Positions 1 through 17,978 are shown, counted from the stretch's first letter. The stretch is 64,000 nucleotides of DNA from Siphonodentalium dalli (GCA_032622095.1 CP136066.1:108897319-108961318); one strand, 5' to 3'. A program made the numbers and translations. Notes: a model not told the origin generated them from the sequence alone.

Positions 1-378
1 CTGAAATTGTAATGAGCCTGTCAATCAAGACGAGCTGTTATACCTGATAATTGCCATGTTAAAGCTGTCATCAGGGTCCAAACCCAAGATTACAACTAAA
101 TCTGATCCAAGTCTACCCTTCGAATACGCTGTGTCAAAAAGTCTCAGCATAAGGAAGCTTGAGTAGAAGCCACAACAAAATTAGTCAAAATCAGAACATG
201 TTACACATTTAGTGCATCGCTGGACTAGTTTTCAAATTATTCCAAGATATTCTTAAGTAGAAGCTATGAATTTTTTTTGGTGAATTTAGGACCACTTTTG
301 TTGGTGTAATCAATTTTATGTTGCCAGTCAGTCAGACAGATCACCCCCCCCCCCCCACTTAATAATTGCAATACTTAC

Positions 379-462
379 GCGCTTGTGATGGCTCTGTACC
401 TCTCTTGCCCCGCCGTATCCCAGATCTGAGCTTTTATGGTTTTACCATCCACCTGGATACTC
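379..462 (-). CDS. RAB11: RAB11 coding exon 3 (partial gene; continues left of window)
   Basis: This exon encodes about residues 51-78 of the small GTPase Rab11, which directs recycling-endosome and trans-Golgi traffic. The translation reads S-IQVDGKTIKAQ-IWDTAGQERYRA-ITS and carries the G3 motif WDTAGQE with the catalytic glutamine (Q70) and the start of switch II. On the minus strand the acceptor is a long pyrimidine run ending CTGAAG at 463-464, and the donor is GC|GTAAGT at 377-378. Phases agree: exon 2 leaves AG, and the first base here completes an arginine codon; the exon leaves two bases for the next one. Rab11 is normally about 215 residues, so roughly 137 residues lie off the left edge. 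The identity is certain from the family sequence; whether it is A- or B-like is not decidable, and invertebrates usually have one Rab11. Confidence 0.97.
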
Positions 463-4867
<4,405 letters not shown>

Positions 4868-6991
4868 TTAGAATCTCCTGTCATTTGTACAATAAAATTC
4901 CCCAAATTAGAGACGGTAAAAACTGTGCCCAAAATGCAAGCATCTGAAGCCGTGATTTTTGTTGAAAAATGACACCTAAAATGTAGAGCTTGGATAAAAG
5001 TTGTCATGAGTGCAGTAAAATAATTCACAGAGAGGTTCACTTCACGTCGCGTCATATTTTAAGGCGATCAGGGTTTTCCTGTTGATCTGTACAAGCACAT
5101 ACAAGATAAGTATGATAGTGGAGCAATTGTGAGATCATATGGGGAAAATTCCTCGATTCAAGAAAACATAAAAATATTTTCATTGATCGATTCAACTTCA
5201 AAAATTTCTCATCTTAGAAGTTAAACAGGAAATTATGTTATGTTTTTTAAGCAGGCAATGAACCCTCAGACGCGAGGAAATTTCTTCTTTTGATGTCAAA
5301 TTAAAAAATGTTCCATGGGCCGATCCATTGGGTCCATGGTCTGTCCCAGTGTGCTCAAATTATGGGAATCTAAAGGCCTAAAAGTCCGGAAATATTTAGT
5401 TCATAATTTAATGCTAAATATCTTTCAAAAATTTATCAGTGCAGGAAACGGCAGTTTTGTCCTTTCTCTAGGGACATTCATAATTATTGCAAACTGAGTT
5501 GTCATCATGATATTGTAAATTCATATTTTTTTTAACTTATGAGACCCAACCACAAGTTAAGTTAGGCAAGCTTAAAATGACCATTTAGATCTAAGTACTG
5601 GGGGGGGGGGGGGTCTATTTGTGGTTGCAGTCATTTATTTATTGACTGTTATGGTAATATTTGTATTGTAACATTTTTCCCACGAATTGAAATATTTCAA
5701 TGTTTTTTGTTGTTCGTTGCATTATGACAACCAAGTATAATTTTCTCATACAAGTATGAACCAATATATAACCAGTTTAACAATTAATCATTGCATTTCT
5801 GAATTAAATAGTAAAAAACAATTAGCAGGCACTTTTTGGAGAAAAAGTCCAGGAAAGTACCTTCAACTGAGAAAACATACCTTTCACAAGATAATTGAAC
5901 TCATCATCATCATAGAGTGTATTATAATGGAAATACAGATCTGAGTTCGGATTAGGACAGTTGCAGCAAGAATACTTCCTATTTTTGGAAGGCATATTTC
6001 CTGTTAGCTAAATGATAGCTCTGGATTTTAAGTGTGCAATGCAAGGAGATTCACATAGAAATGATTGCAGTTCAATATGTTTGAAGTTTAATATATTACA
6101 GAAAATATTATTGTGCAACCAAACTGGGACGTATTGTAGATAATGAGTCATGTTAGTAGTGAAGTCATTCACAATTTAAGCAAGTACATGTACATGTACT
6201 AGTATATGACATCATGGACCGTAACAATAATATCCAGGTACCAGTATGCTCTGACTCACCAGGGCAATACCCTATACAGGTAATTGAGTAAATCAGGTGA
6301 CATTTGTCCAACACAAAACCTCCAGCATGGAAGTGTAATGTATATAAATAGATTATGTACTGTTGGTATTACAATGCAGTGATTCATTTGAAATGTCTGA
6401 TTGTCTCCCCTTTTATTTACAAACTACAAGTGGACACTTCAATCAATAGAAGAGTAAATAAATGGTAGCTACACTGTCCTTGTTTCATGGTGAATCCAAT
6501 GTTATACAGCGATGATCAAAACACACATCTTCATAGATGCAATACTGGTGCAATTTTAGAATTTTGGTAGTGACAAATGAAAGCATGACCGAAATTCTCT
6601 GAGGTTTTGTCCAAAGATTATGGAATGAAACTAATAAAAAAAAACTTAAATTGAAAGCCGACAAACATTAAAAGCCAAATTTCTCAATGCTTACGATGCC
6701 AACTTTAATGTAAAAACAAAACCTGTAGAAATGTTTTCCTCTAAAAAAAAAAAAACACTCTTAATTAACTGACTTGTATTTACGGTACCTCCTGAGTATA
6801 CATGTAGATCAGAAGCCACCCCACCCCCTGCCTGAGAGTTACTGGTAACTACCCTGAAACCTTGCCTTCAGCAGACCCTGCAGACACAATCTCTCTCTCA
6901 TATTCATAGTCTGCTTTACATAAACAAGGTCCACCTTAACATCAGATAGTGTTCTTTAATTGCTGTGCACATGCTTGCATAACCATGTACA

Positions 6992-7931
6992 TCTAATATA
7001 TATTTTGGGACTTCTGTTTGTCTGTCTGTCTGTTAGCTATGGCCGGGAAAACGGCTGGACCGATTGAGCTCAAACTTCCAATCTAAGGTTAAAAACCCAT
7101 GGGCAGTGTTTACCGCCGTTTTGGAGAAGCTCCCAGCACCCCTTCTCCAATCCCAGTCACCAAGATGACCGTCATTGGCACTGTGGAGTTAATCGCGTTG
7201 ATAGTTAAAGAGCGTTCGTATCCGCAGTGTCGTTGATAAAGAGCGTATGCGTGTAGTGTGATTCGTATGTCTGGGGCCAGACGTGAGTGTGTCTGTATCC
7301 AGACATCAGCGTGTTGTGTGATTCTTATGTCTGTCTTCGTACTTGGGGGTTCCAAGGAACGGGGGAGATTTTCATCGGGTAAGTTTTTCCGCCCGAGGTG
7401 ATCTTCACCTTGAAACGGGTACCCACAAACGTACCTCTTTTAGGGACGGGTACCATCACGGGACGGGTACCATCATTTCTCTTCATTAAAAAGGCAGAAT
7501 TAACTCAAATTAAATTAAGAAATTAACAGATTTCGACGAAATTTGATACCTAGGGATACTTTTGTCGGGGGAGTGTTTTGGACGGGTCAAATCATGACCC
7601 CGACCTGACCTTCAAAAAGTTCAATTCGGGTAAAACGGACGGATTTCGACGAAATTTGATACCTAGGGCCACTTATGTCCGGGGAGTGTTTTGGACGGGT
7701 CAAATCGTGACCTTGACCTTCAAAATGGTCAATTCAAGGTCAAATCGCGAATTTTGACAGGATTTCGACGAAATTTGATACCGGTACCTATGGTTACTTT
7801 TGTCCGAGGAGTGTTTTGGACGGGTCAAATCGTGACCCCGACCTTCAAAATGGTCAATTCAAGGTCAAATCGCACAATTTGCCGAAAAGCAGAGGGGAAA
7901 CAGCCCGGACGAAGTCGGGTCCACCAGCTAG
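6992..7931 (+). mobile_element. Helitron-like non-autonomous element with tandem units
   Basis: Starts TCTAATATATATTTTGGGAC just after an A and ends ...CCCGGACGAAGTCGGG (short hairpin), TCCACCAG, CTAG, followed by T. The 5' TC, 3' hairpin, CTRR end and A/T insertion site are Helitron hallmarks. A TTTGTCTGTCTGTCTGTTAG head is followed by about 124-bp tandem units containing GGACGGGTCAAATC (7571, 7694, 7819) and GACGAAATTTGATACC. No Rep/helicase is encoded. Confidence 0.65.
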
Positions 7932-8015
7932 TGTATATATATTTATACAGGTACCATATTTGTACAGAAGCCATTATTTGGATATTGTAAATACTGGTGA
8001 TTCATGAATCATTAA

Positions 8016-8150
8016 CCCTTTGGAGAGTATCTATAACGTCATATACATGACGTCATGCATAATTTTAACGTCAATGTCATAGCAATAATTATTAACAAAT
8101 TCGGATCAAAAGGGTCCACTAATTCGTTTTAGTTGATGTGTATATTGTTA
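8016..8150. mobile_element. Truncated TTAACCCTTTGG-type MITE
   Basis: Starts at TTAA 8012-8015 with CCCTTTGGAGAGTATCTATA and follows the 52.7 kb copy through AAAAGGGTCCACTAATTCGTTTTAGTTGATGTG, then diverges. Confidence 0.75.
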
Positions 8151-9033
8151 ATAAAACATCGGAACATCTAATCAATATCCAGTAGGTAGATACTGAGCTA
8201 CTCTAAAACTGTCTCTCCTCCACAGATGTTGTTTTTCTGTCACTAAATTCACCCTCTGGGGACCTTATTCTGCAAATGTCAGACATTACATGTATATCTA
8301 GGCTTGTACCTGCGATTAAAAAAAAATTAATTCTGGAAGTATTGCCCCCTTGCCCTTTGTTGCTTTTGGCGCCCATGCATACATCTTAGGTTCACATATG
8401 GTACATGTATTTATTCTTCCTAGATGAAGCAATGCTATGTCTTATATCAGGATATTTCATTCCAAAACAATCATCATGTGTACATGTAACTTCCATCTTC
8501 CTGGTGGGTAGCGCTATGACCCAAATAGTCACATTTATGATACCCAGTATTAATGCGTCCATAGATATACACGTACTATATATGTATGGCCATCAAGAGT
8601 AAACAGCATCTACATTAGATAGGGTATCGTGTACAGTATTGGATAGTGTTAGGTTTCAATGGCATTCATCATATTCAGGATGTAACACCGACACATTATT
8701 ATTAATACCGGTAGGGTCACATTCACCTGAGGCCTGTCACTAGCTGTCAGGTAATGTCGGATTTCACTCAAATATACAGTGCAATTCGAGGTACCCTAAA
8801 TGTGATTAGGCTTAACACTTAGGTGCTTAGACCTCAGGCCAGGTTTGACATTTTTTTTTATTAGGGGTAGAACATTTGTGATCATCAATCCAATGCTATC
8901 GGCAACTCATGAAGACAGAAATATTTAATAAAGCCCACATTGACCAACAAACTAGACATTTTATTGCTCTAATTTTAATAGGAACCATTACCATACAATT
9001 AGGTAAAAAACAATGATGCCTCATGAAACACTA

Positions 9034-9196
9034 CAGCATTGCCCTAAATAATCGACTCCTTAGCCACAGCAGAATTATGGGTAATTTTTTAGGATTTAGT
9101 CGGAAATATGGCTTGTTGCCATTCATCGGAAAGCTGTGAGAAACAAGCCATATTTCCCACTAAATCCTGAGGAGTCGATTATTTAGGGCATTACTG
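9034..9196. mobile_element. CAGTAATGC-type MITE, internally shortened
   Basis: Same family as the 43148-43357 element, with left end CAGCATTGCCCTAAATAATC and right end GGGCATTACTG, TA on both flanks. Part of the right arm around the AATTCTGCTGTGG segment is missing. Confidence 0.8.
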
Positions 9197-9287
9197 TATA
9201 TTTTGAGCAACCTATTCAACATGGCGAGTCGGCAACAGGTAAATGTATACAGTATACACTGTATGTGACCACAAGTATTATAAGTTA

Positions 9288-9420
9288 CAGTGCCTCCAGT
9301 TGTCTGGTATAGCGTAATACAAGGCGAGGTGGGACCAATATCACACAACGCGAAACGGATGGTGGTATTGGCCCGCAAGCCTTGTATCACGCGATACCAG
9401 ACAACTGAAAACACTGTACA
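9288..9420. mobile_element. TACAGTG-ended inverted-repeat MITE with a half copy to its right
   Basis: Inverted ends read TACAGTG...CAGTTGTCTGGTAT and the complement ending ACACTGTA at 9420. A second, one-armed copy with GATACCAGACAAATGG...ACACTGTA lies at about 9495-9583. The spacer (GTAACCAATTGGGAAAA / GTAAACGATTGGGAAC) is also duplicated. Open frames across this block on both strands arise from the repeat. Confidence 0.7.
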
Positions 9421-11099
9421 GATTTTAACATACATTGTATTTATCGTGTCAACTTTTGTAACCAATTGGGAAAAATGTTTCACGCATGAGATTGTCGGTC
9501 GATTGCTAAACCCAAAACGGAGGGTGGGATTGGCCCACAAGCCTTGTATCACACGATACCAGACAAATGGAAACACTGTATTGACTAACGTATTTATCAT
9601 GTCAACTTTTTGTAAACGATTGGGAACGAGAGGCCGATCACGATCGGCAGATGTTTAACCCATACCCGGGCGATAGCGATTAGCTATAACTGATAATTTA
9701 TCAAAGATATGAACACAGGTATCCATATATCAGCACTATCTTGAATTCAATAGCTCAAATAATTTGTCTTAAGAAGGGGTTAAAGTATTTGTGGTTGCGA
9801 AGGGGGGGGGGGGGGGGGGGGGTGTTCTAAATCTAATAACTCTATCCTTATTCATCCAAGGACCTCTCTATGTGAAATCCAATGGTTTAGTTATTTCTGA
9901 GGATATGTTTATAAGTTGAAGTTACTCATTGGAAACAAAACTATCAGCTGTTCAAATCTCATTCACTTCTAAAGAGAAATTATAATTAGTTGACAAGCCA
10001 GACTGCTTAGAACAACATGTGGGATTCCATCTCATATCCCCCCCCCCCCCCCATTCTTCCCAGTTGTTATTTGTTTATCAATCATGTCAAAAATGCATAT
10101 AGTTTATACAATTCAAAAGTGTTATCTATATAATGTTATACAGCCATTATATGGAGCGGATGCTGGCCCCAATGATCCCTAAATCGAAAAGATTACCATA
10201 GTTAATTTAAAGGAAAGTAACACTGAATCAAATGGTTTCAAGACATAACAATATTTTACAAGTAGCTTGCAGACTAAAACACATAACCTTCACTGTTAAT
10301 CTTTTAAGCACTCTGTGGTCCCCAAAATTCAGTCAACCATGACAATATGAACAGATGGGAAAATAAGGTTCCTGGCAATATTATCTGCCATATTGATTTT
10401 CAAAATAATGCATCACATATAATCTGTAAGCATATTCAATTGGTGTCTTATTGAATGTTCATTAACTAATGAACCTGATTCAACAAGAGGGTTCATTTAA
10501 TATGTTTCTGCATAATACAAACAATAATGTAGATTTAACTGCTTGTAACCTATTGCATATACAAATTATATTGGCTATTAGCCATTATTTTAATGTAATA
10601 TCAAAAGAATGTGTCTGAAGGGTTATATATTTTTCAAAAATCAATTAATCAATTCCACAATCCATAGAAGTTAATAGTGTGAAGATAACCCAAGATAAGA
10701 CATATGAGGAAGAGCCCATGTGCATTATAGCATAAATCTGTTGGAAACTTGGCTAGGGTTAATTATTTTCTAAGCATATCAATGGAATATAGAAGACAAT
10801 TGTGTAGGTCATGGGTCAATTATCAGGCAGCCTGTAATGAAATTTCAAAATTAGATAAACAAGAGCCTCCTGTCATTTATCAAATTTGACAATTAACCAG
10901 CCATCAGTATAATATTGTTTGTTTATCTTGGTATCCATCTAACCACTTGGCCATAGCTAAATAGCAGATGTCATTAATCATTTCACCAGCTGTTTACAAT
11001 CTGCATGGACATACACCAGGGAATGTTATCATTATATTTCTAATAGTGTTGTCCACCATTCCACCATATACCAGTGTATTTCATGGAACTACATTATAA

Positions 11100-11850
11100 G
11101 TCACATGAATTATAAAGGGCCATAACTCTGTTAAAATATATCGGATCAAACCCAAATTTGAACTTGATCTGTATTTTGGGGTGAGGACCACATGTACCAA
11201 ATTTGGTGTAGATCAGATGAAAAATGTTTTGAGTCATAGCAGCTTGCGTGAATTCTAAGAAAACATTAAGAGTGAAAGGGTTAATTAAATAATACCAAAA
11301 ACCATACAGATGAAGACCGTGCTAAGAAAAACCTAGGTAAGAAATATGAGCCAGATCAGAAGAAATATGTTCAACTTATTACATTGGATAGCATGTGTGT
11401 GAAGGGTTAATTATTTTCTAAACTGATCAACTAATCGATACCAAAAACTATACAGGTGAGGGGTGTGTCATCATAAACCTACATATCAAATATGAAAACA
11501 ATCAGACAAAAAATACTTTGGTTACAGCATCGGATGCTCATGCCTATGTGCAGATGCAAAGTGTTAATAATTTCTAAACCGATCAACCGATCGATACCAA
11601 AAACTATACAGGTGAGGAGTGTGTCATCATAAACATGCACATAAAATTTGAACAAGATCCGATAAAAAATATTCGAGTAAATGAATCGGATAGTAAGTGT
11701 CTACGGACAGATGGACAGACGGACGGACGGACGGACGAACGACGGATGGTTGATCCGGACGTCGGCATTATGTGTACCATACATGGTATGGGTACACATA
11801 AAAATGTTCCACGATTGAGATTGTCGGCTGATTGCCAAAGATGCAAAAAA
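11100..11850. repeat. Tandem-core 'pearl-like' element with (ACGG)n tract
   Basis: Head AAAGGGCCATAACTCTGTTA, then repeated units with GTTAATTATTTTCTAA, GATCAACTAATCGATACC, ACTATACAGGTGAGGGGTGT and GTCATCATAAAC at about 11400, 11560 and a divergent earlier copy. It closes with GGACAGACGGACGGACGGAC at about 11708-11740 and a small GTACCATACATGGTATGGGTAC palindrome. Confidence 0.75.
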
Positions 11851-12082
11851 AAATTTTTTAATTAAAAGAGTGGTTTCACTTGAAATCTGATAACATATTT
11901 AGGGTTTATCGATAAGGAGTTAGATAAATACCAGACAGTATACCAGTTTCGTATATAATCGTGAAATGAGAATAATCGCCCACAGGCAAATTCTATTCGT
12001 AAACTTCCAAAATGTAAAACTAAGTACAGACAATTACTTCATGCAAATTATTTGAATAGCTTCCAGCCGATTTGCCTTCAAT

Positions 12083-12655
12083 AGGACTCACTAGACCAAG
12101 TCTTCTTGGTCCACAAAAGCTAGGGATATCGGTTGGGTTGATGCTGTTTTGGACTGAGTCTGATCCCATTACTCTTCTATAACTGACTTTACATCCATAA
12201 TCATGGGCAGGAGTAATCTTGCTTGTATGTCTTCACATTAGGTCAAATGGAAGCTTTGCGTACATGTATATGAACATAGAGGACTGCCATTCCCAAGCAT
12301 GATGATAACAAACATGCATATATCAGAGGTCCGTTAAATGCCAATGCAATAAGATTTATAAGTAAACAAAGCCTTGTTTTTCAAAGAATTAAAATTTGTC
12401 GTGTTATCAGAAATTACATGTAAACAATTCATTAAACGATCGTATCATCACCATACCTTTTTCTACTAACGGTATATGATTTATCATTTTTAAGACCGAT
12501 TAATCGCAGAGAAGTCTGAGGATTAAACACATTCAGGGGCTTACATTAATGCCCGGGCTCTATTTGTTATACATTTTAAATGAAAGTCCATTATAGAAGA
12601 GCAACGGGGCGGGACTCAGACCAAAAACAGCATCATCCCAACCGATATCCTTGAA
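12083..12655. mobile_element. Diverged relative of the CCAAGTCTTCTTG inverted-repeat family
   Basis: The left arm (GACCAAGTCTTCTTGGTCC, then GGATATCGGTTGGGTTGATG...TCTTCTATA to 12182) pairs with an inverted arm at 12591-12652. The terminal part of the right arm is missing. Motifs GATGCTG and CCAAGTCTTCTTG link it to the 51.1-52.3 kb element. Confidence 0.6.
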
Positions 12656-14128
12656 CTTGAAATGGTGGAAACTAACATCTGGCTTGGTGTTCCAATAATA
12701 AAAGAATGTGATAAATATTTTCTATAGGTGTATCTCCATAAAATTAAATGACTGATCATTCATGGGCATGTGATAGCTTTTGTTTGGCATTCTGTCATGA
12801 TAATTTGGTAAGAAACAAACAAAATACAGTGCTGTTTAAAGATGGCAGTTACTGGCATGATATAGGGACAGACTTCTGGGTTTAGTGACATGGTACATGT
12901 AATAGATGTACATGTATCAGCTCAGTAGTTTTTGCCTCTGAGTGGTTGATTTAAATTGGAGACATGGTAATACCAGATCCCGGCTAACTTAAACTGTACA
13001 GGGACTATAAGTTATAAGAGTATTTGGGGCCCGTACCGTAGCTGGACAACACAGCCAAGATAATAGACTTAAATAGAACTTAGTAGAGTTCAGGGTACAC
13101 ATGTACCAGAAGAATAGAACATATGTGTTTTGGAACATGCATCCCATGCATTGTAACAAGTTAAATGTACATGTAGCTGAGTACTACTACAATCACATTT
13201 TGCTGTTAATGTACCTTACATGTATACCCAGTACATATGTGAGAATATATTGTTCAGAGTATAACTAGCAGTTAAATGAATGCCAATTTTCTATTTATTG
13301 AGTCACGAATTCCACACCTAATTAACTGATACATATGCAACCTATTAGCTGTCATGAAACAAGATTGTTTAATATAAGGCATAACACTAATGCAACGTCA
13401 CCCAGATTTACAATAAGAAGTTATGGTTGCCGCCCCATAAAGCCACTTCAAACCAAACAAAAGGAAGACCAAATAAAAGCAAGGAAATGTAAAGGAATGT
13501 ATACATGTACTTAAGTACAGCTAGCAGCACAACTATTGGTGTTGTGTGTGAATACATGAATAGGATCAAGCCTTAGATAAAGGCTAACCTTCTAATTATT
13601 CCGTATAATTACTTTATGACTCTTATAAAAAGCCTGTGGAGACATTATTTATCAAGGAAATACAGTATGGCAATGACAAAAGGGGCAGTAATATTTAAAG
13701 GGGGACTGCACACTAAATCCAGCCATTTATGGGACCATCACCTCAGGATATATGCAACAAATGAATTAATTTGAGCCATTGATTAGTGCAATTAGATGTA
13801 TGAACGATGCAAACAAGATGGTAATTATAATAAAAATGAGTTTATTATTCTGGAATCATAAACTCATCATCATTATAAGTACCATGCACATTTAGTACAT
13901 CCAATTATGCAAATACTGAGTATGTTTGAATCACATTTAGTCTATCGCCTCCTATGACAGGGTCTGATATGCCGGTACTTGTCAATATACATGTACACCC
14001 TACACCCTAAGAGGGCGTAATGATGATCTAAGAATGGCCACAGGTAATGCACTCCTGATATCAACTTTTAAAATATGGCTCTCATGAGGGTTAATTAAAA
14101 TACATGAAGGTTAAATAAAATATGGTCA

Positions 14129-14133
<5 letters not shown>

Positions 14134-14164
<31 letters not shown>
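14134..14164. repeat. (GA)n microsatellite
   Basis: About 15 GA units between similar TTAAATAAAATATGG and TTAATTAAAATATG words; a run of AGGGTTAATTAAAATATG repeats surrounds it (14090-14215, 15058-15125), interrupted by the tandem-core element. Confidence 0.95.
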
Positions 14165-14167
<3 letters not shown>

Positions 14168-14223
14168 AATTAAAATATGTTCAGATGAGGGTAAATTAAA
14201 ATATGGACACATGAGTCAAATAA

Positions 14224-15050
14224 AACAAGTGCACCGCTGGGCGGAGGTAACGCCCCCGACTGTACAATCAGAGAGGATTTTTCTTATTTTTGTGCAAATG
14301 CTTATTAAATGGCACTTTGTAAAGTTATGTTATTCATGAGTAAACAATCCAAAACCACGGCTATGGGGACGAAACCACGGCTATGGGGAAATCTTGTCCC
14401 CCCGGCTGGTCTATTAGCATACCAAATATCAACTGAATTGAATTAGCGAAACCAAAGTTATGAGTTGAAACGTTCGTATGCCACAGAAAACTGAATTTTG
14501 TAAGTCCAAAAAGGGGCGTAACTCTGGAAAAAATGGGCGGACGAAACCGCAGTTATGGTGAATCTTGTCCCCCTGGCTGGTCTATTAGCATACCAAAGAT
14601 CAACTGAATAGAGTTAGCGAAACCAAAGTTATGAGTTGAAACGTTCGTACGGACAATTTACTAAGTCAAAATAGGGGCGTAACTCTGGAAAAAATGGGTG
14701 GACGAAACCGCAGTTATGGGGAAATCTTGTCCCCCCGGCTGGTCTATTAGCATACCAAAGATCAACTGAATTGAGTTAGCGAAACCAAAGTTATGAGTTG
14801 AAACGTTCGTACGGGTCGACAATTTTCTAAGTCCAAAAAGGGACGTAACTCTGGAAAAAAAGGGCGGACGAAACCGCAGTTATGGGGAAATCTTGTCCCC
14901 CCCCCGGCTGGTCTATTAGCATACCAAAGATCAACTGAATTGAGTTAGCGAAACCAAAGTTATGAGTTGAAACGTTCGTACGGACGGACGGACGGAAGGA
15001 CTCCACTATATACCCCCAAATCTCCATCGGAGATCGGGGGGGCATAATAA
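14224..15050. repeat. Tandem-core 'pearl-like' element, about 165-bp units
   Basis: About four and a half units with GGCGTAACTCTGGAAAAAAT, GGACGAAACCGCAGTTATGG, AATCTTGTCCCCC and GGCTGGTCTATTAGCATACC. It ends in CGTACGGACGGACGGACGGA, then ACTCCACTATATACCCCCAA and a short ATCTCCATCGGAGAT hairpin before GGGGGGGCATAATAA. The head has GCACCGCTGGGCGGAGGTAA. A (GA)n microsatellite lies 60 bp to its left. Confidence 0.8.
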
Positions 15051-15793
15051 GGCCCCATGAGGGTTAATTAAAATATATTCCAATGCGGGTTAATAAAAAA
15101 AATATGGAAACATGATGGTTAATTAAATGAAAGTGTCAATGACACTGTAGCTCAACTTGGAAAGGGAATAATTTAATGTATTACACTCAATGGAGCGATT
15201 AGGAATGCAGAAAGTTGAAATGTCTAAGTAATACTAGATTATCAACATGAAGAGATATATATATAAAACTAAAATCCAAGATGGTTGCTGGCGGCTATGT
15301 TTTCCAATAAAATTCAAAAACATTTGATAGCTTCCATCTAGTAATAGTAAGATCAATATCAAGATTAATATGAAGTCTGGAGATGATCGGATGAGGGAAG
15401 TGGACTGTAGGGTGTGCCAAAGGATTTAGTCATGCAAAGAGTAAAATCCAAGATGGCTGACTGGACACGTTTTAAGGCCAAATGACCCTAAAATGACTTG
15501 TTTCCTATCTACGTCCCAATGTCAACAGCCATGACAAATTTCATGATGATCCGACTAAAGGTACTAATACGGCCTGTAGCCCGTGCCGAAGGATTTAGTC
15601 ATACAAGAGTAAAATCCAAGATGATGCTGGCGGCCAGGATTTTTGGCCGAATGACCTAAAAATGACTCGTTCCCCATCTAAATGTCATTGTTAACATCCA
15701 TGACAAATTTCATGATCTGACCAAAGGTACTCGTTCTTATCTATATGTCAATATTAACATCCATGAGAAATTTCATGATGATCAGACGAACAG

Positions 15794-15856
15794 TCCATTA
15801 GCACGGGCTACAGGCGGTACTGTTCAACAGTACCGCCTGTAGCCCGTGCTAATGGA
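15794..15856. repeat. Perfect 31-bp inverted repeat with 1-base spacer
   Basis: 31 bases ending GGCGGTACTGTT, one C, and the exact complement starting AACAGTACCGCC. Both arms are part of the tandem-core unit (TAGCCCGTGCTAATGG), so one core unit meets another head to head here. Confidence 0.95.
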
Positions 15857-15956
15857 TTGAATTTTGAAATCCAAGATGGCTCGTTCCCATCTACATGTAC
15901 ATGTCATTGTTAACATCCATGTCAAATTTTTTGATGATCCGTCCAAAGGTACGACC

Positions 15957-17110
15957 TAGAGGTGCCACGATTATTGATTTTGATAATCGATAATCGGTCG
16001 TCAATAATCTACTATAATCGATTAATCGTACCTAATATTAATAACATCAGTGGAAGTATGCTGTAATATGGCCTATTGCCTGGGTGCTCGTTAACTCAAT
16101 AACTGCACTATCGCTGGTCATTTGAGACATTGGCTGATGTAATTTTTACGTTAATAAAGTGCATCATAAACCACTGTTAATGACTAATGAGCACAATGTA
16201 TTGAATACCAGCACAGTTCTCAGCGATGTTATGGTTATAATATTTGTGAGTTCATTAGAACGAACGTAGCGATTAATTTAAGTTTTAGGAATAGCCAAAT
16301 ACATAAATAAACAAAACAAAAGTAGGAATGAACAATGGACCGCCGGTTGTTCCTACGGTAAATAAAGGAATCAAATGTTATGGAAACTATAAGTTTCATC
16401 AAACTTCCAGAGCGTGGTTAACAATCGCAAACGTGTGCCCCACCTGCAAATTGCATGACTCAGAACAATTTTAAGTATTTGATAACAGTCTGTTTCATTC
16501 AGCATTCACCACACAATATGCGATAGCCTTTACTAGTTAAACTTCTAAGTATACATTTCTACTTATAATATCCAAACAAAGTACACTTGCAATGCAATTG
16601 GGGAGAACATCACTGATTAAAATGCCATATATACATGTACATGTATATTGTTCCCTGGTTTTAGAGAGAATGTCAATCAACTTCCCATTGGTCCAATCAG
16701 ATTCAAGGGCGAGTGCATTCAGTTCATTGAACACGGTGACAGTCGGCACATTTCAAAGACATATTGCCACCTTTCAAGTATACAACGATGTCGTAATGTG
16801 TTCAAATCTGCAGTGCGGCCAATTTGTAGAATATTCAACGATCCGACGAGAAACCATGTCGCATCATCAAATGAATTGCCAACTGTTTGCAACATATATC
16901 AGTAGTACTCATGTTATTGGAATCTCTTTGGTACGCGATCAAAGGATGTTAACACCTCGGTTGTAGATAGAACTGTGTAAAATAAACACGGTATTCAATA
17001 ATACCCGGCATCTTCTGACATCCGATATAAATAACAGATTAATCGACGATGGAAATGTTAATCGATTATCGGTTTTATCAACGGTTCATCGATTAATCGT
17101 GGCACCCCTA
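15957..17110. mobile_element. hAT-type element with perfect 8-bp target duplication GTACGACC
   Basis: Ends TAGAGGTGCCACGATTATTG and the complement of TAGGGGTGCCACGATTAATCG; the 8-mer GTACGACC is present at 15949-15956 and 17111-17118. It sits in a tandem-core array whose unit contains GTACGACCTGTAGCCCGTGC, so the target is the array itself. There is no transposase. Open frames of up to 124 codons in it are not protein-like and recur because of duplication. Confidence 0.88.
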
Positions 17111-17978
17111 GTACGACCTGTAGCCCGTGCCAAAGGATTTAGTCATCCAAAGAGTAAAACCCAAGATGGCTGCTGGTGGCCATGTTTTTTGCCCGAATTA
17201 CCCCAAAATGACTCGTTCCCATCTACATGTCAATATTATCATCCATGACAAATTTCATGATGATCAGACGAACAGTACGACCTGTGGCCCGTGCTAATGG
17301 ATTAAATTTTGAAATCGATGGCCGCTAGCGGCCATGTTTTTTGTCCGAATGACCCCAAAATGACTCGTTCCCATCTACATTCCAATTTCAACAGCCATGA
17401 CAAATTTTATGATGATCAGACTAAAGGTACGACCTGTAGCCCGTGCTAAAGGATTTAGTCATACAAAGAGTAAAATCCCCGAATGACCCCAAAATGACTC
17501 ATTCCCATCAACATGTCATTATTAACATTCTTGACAAATTTTATGATGATCAGTCTAAAAGTAGGACCTGTAGCCCGTGCTAAAGGATTTAGTCATACAA
17601 AGAGTAAAATCCAAGATGGATGCTGGCAACCATGTTTTTTGGCCGAATGACCCCAAAATTACTCGTTCCCATCTACATGTCATTGTTAATATCCATGACA
17701 AATTTTATGATGATCAGACTAAAGGTACGACCTGCAGCCCGTGCTAAAGAATTTAGTCATACAAAGAGTAAAATCCAAGATGGCTGCTGGCGGCCATGTT
17801 TTTTGGTCGAATGACCCCAAAATTGTTCCCATCTACATGTACATGTCAATATTATCATCCATGACAAATTTCATGATGATCAGACGAACAGTACGACCTG
17901 TGGCCCGTGCTAATGGATTAAATTTTGAAATCCAAGATGACCGCTGGCGGCCATGTTTTTTGTCCGAATGACCCCAAT

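Noticed and set aside
7691-7990. 99-codon frame with repeated FWTGQIVT-like peptide
   Set aside because: It reads through about 124-bp tandem units of the Helitron-like element.
9160-9600. 146-codon minus-strand frame and 122-codon plus-strand frame
   Set aside because: Both come from the duplicated inverted-repeat MITE; their peptides contain the same palindromic words read in both directions.
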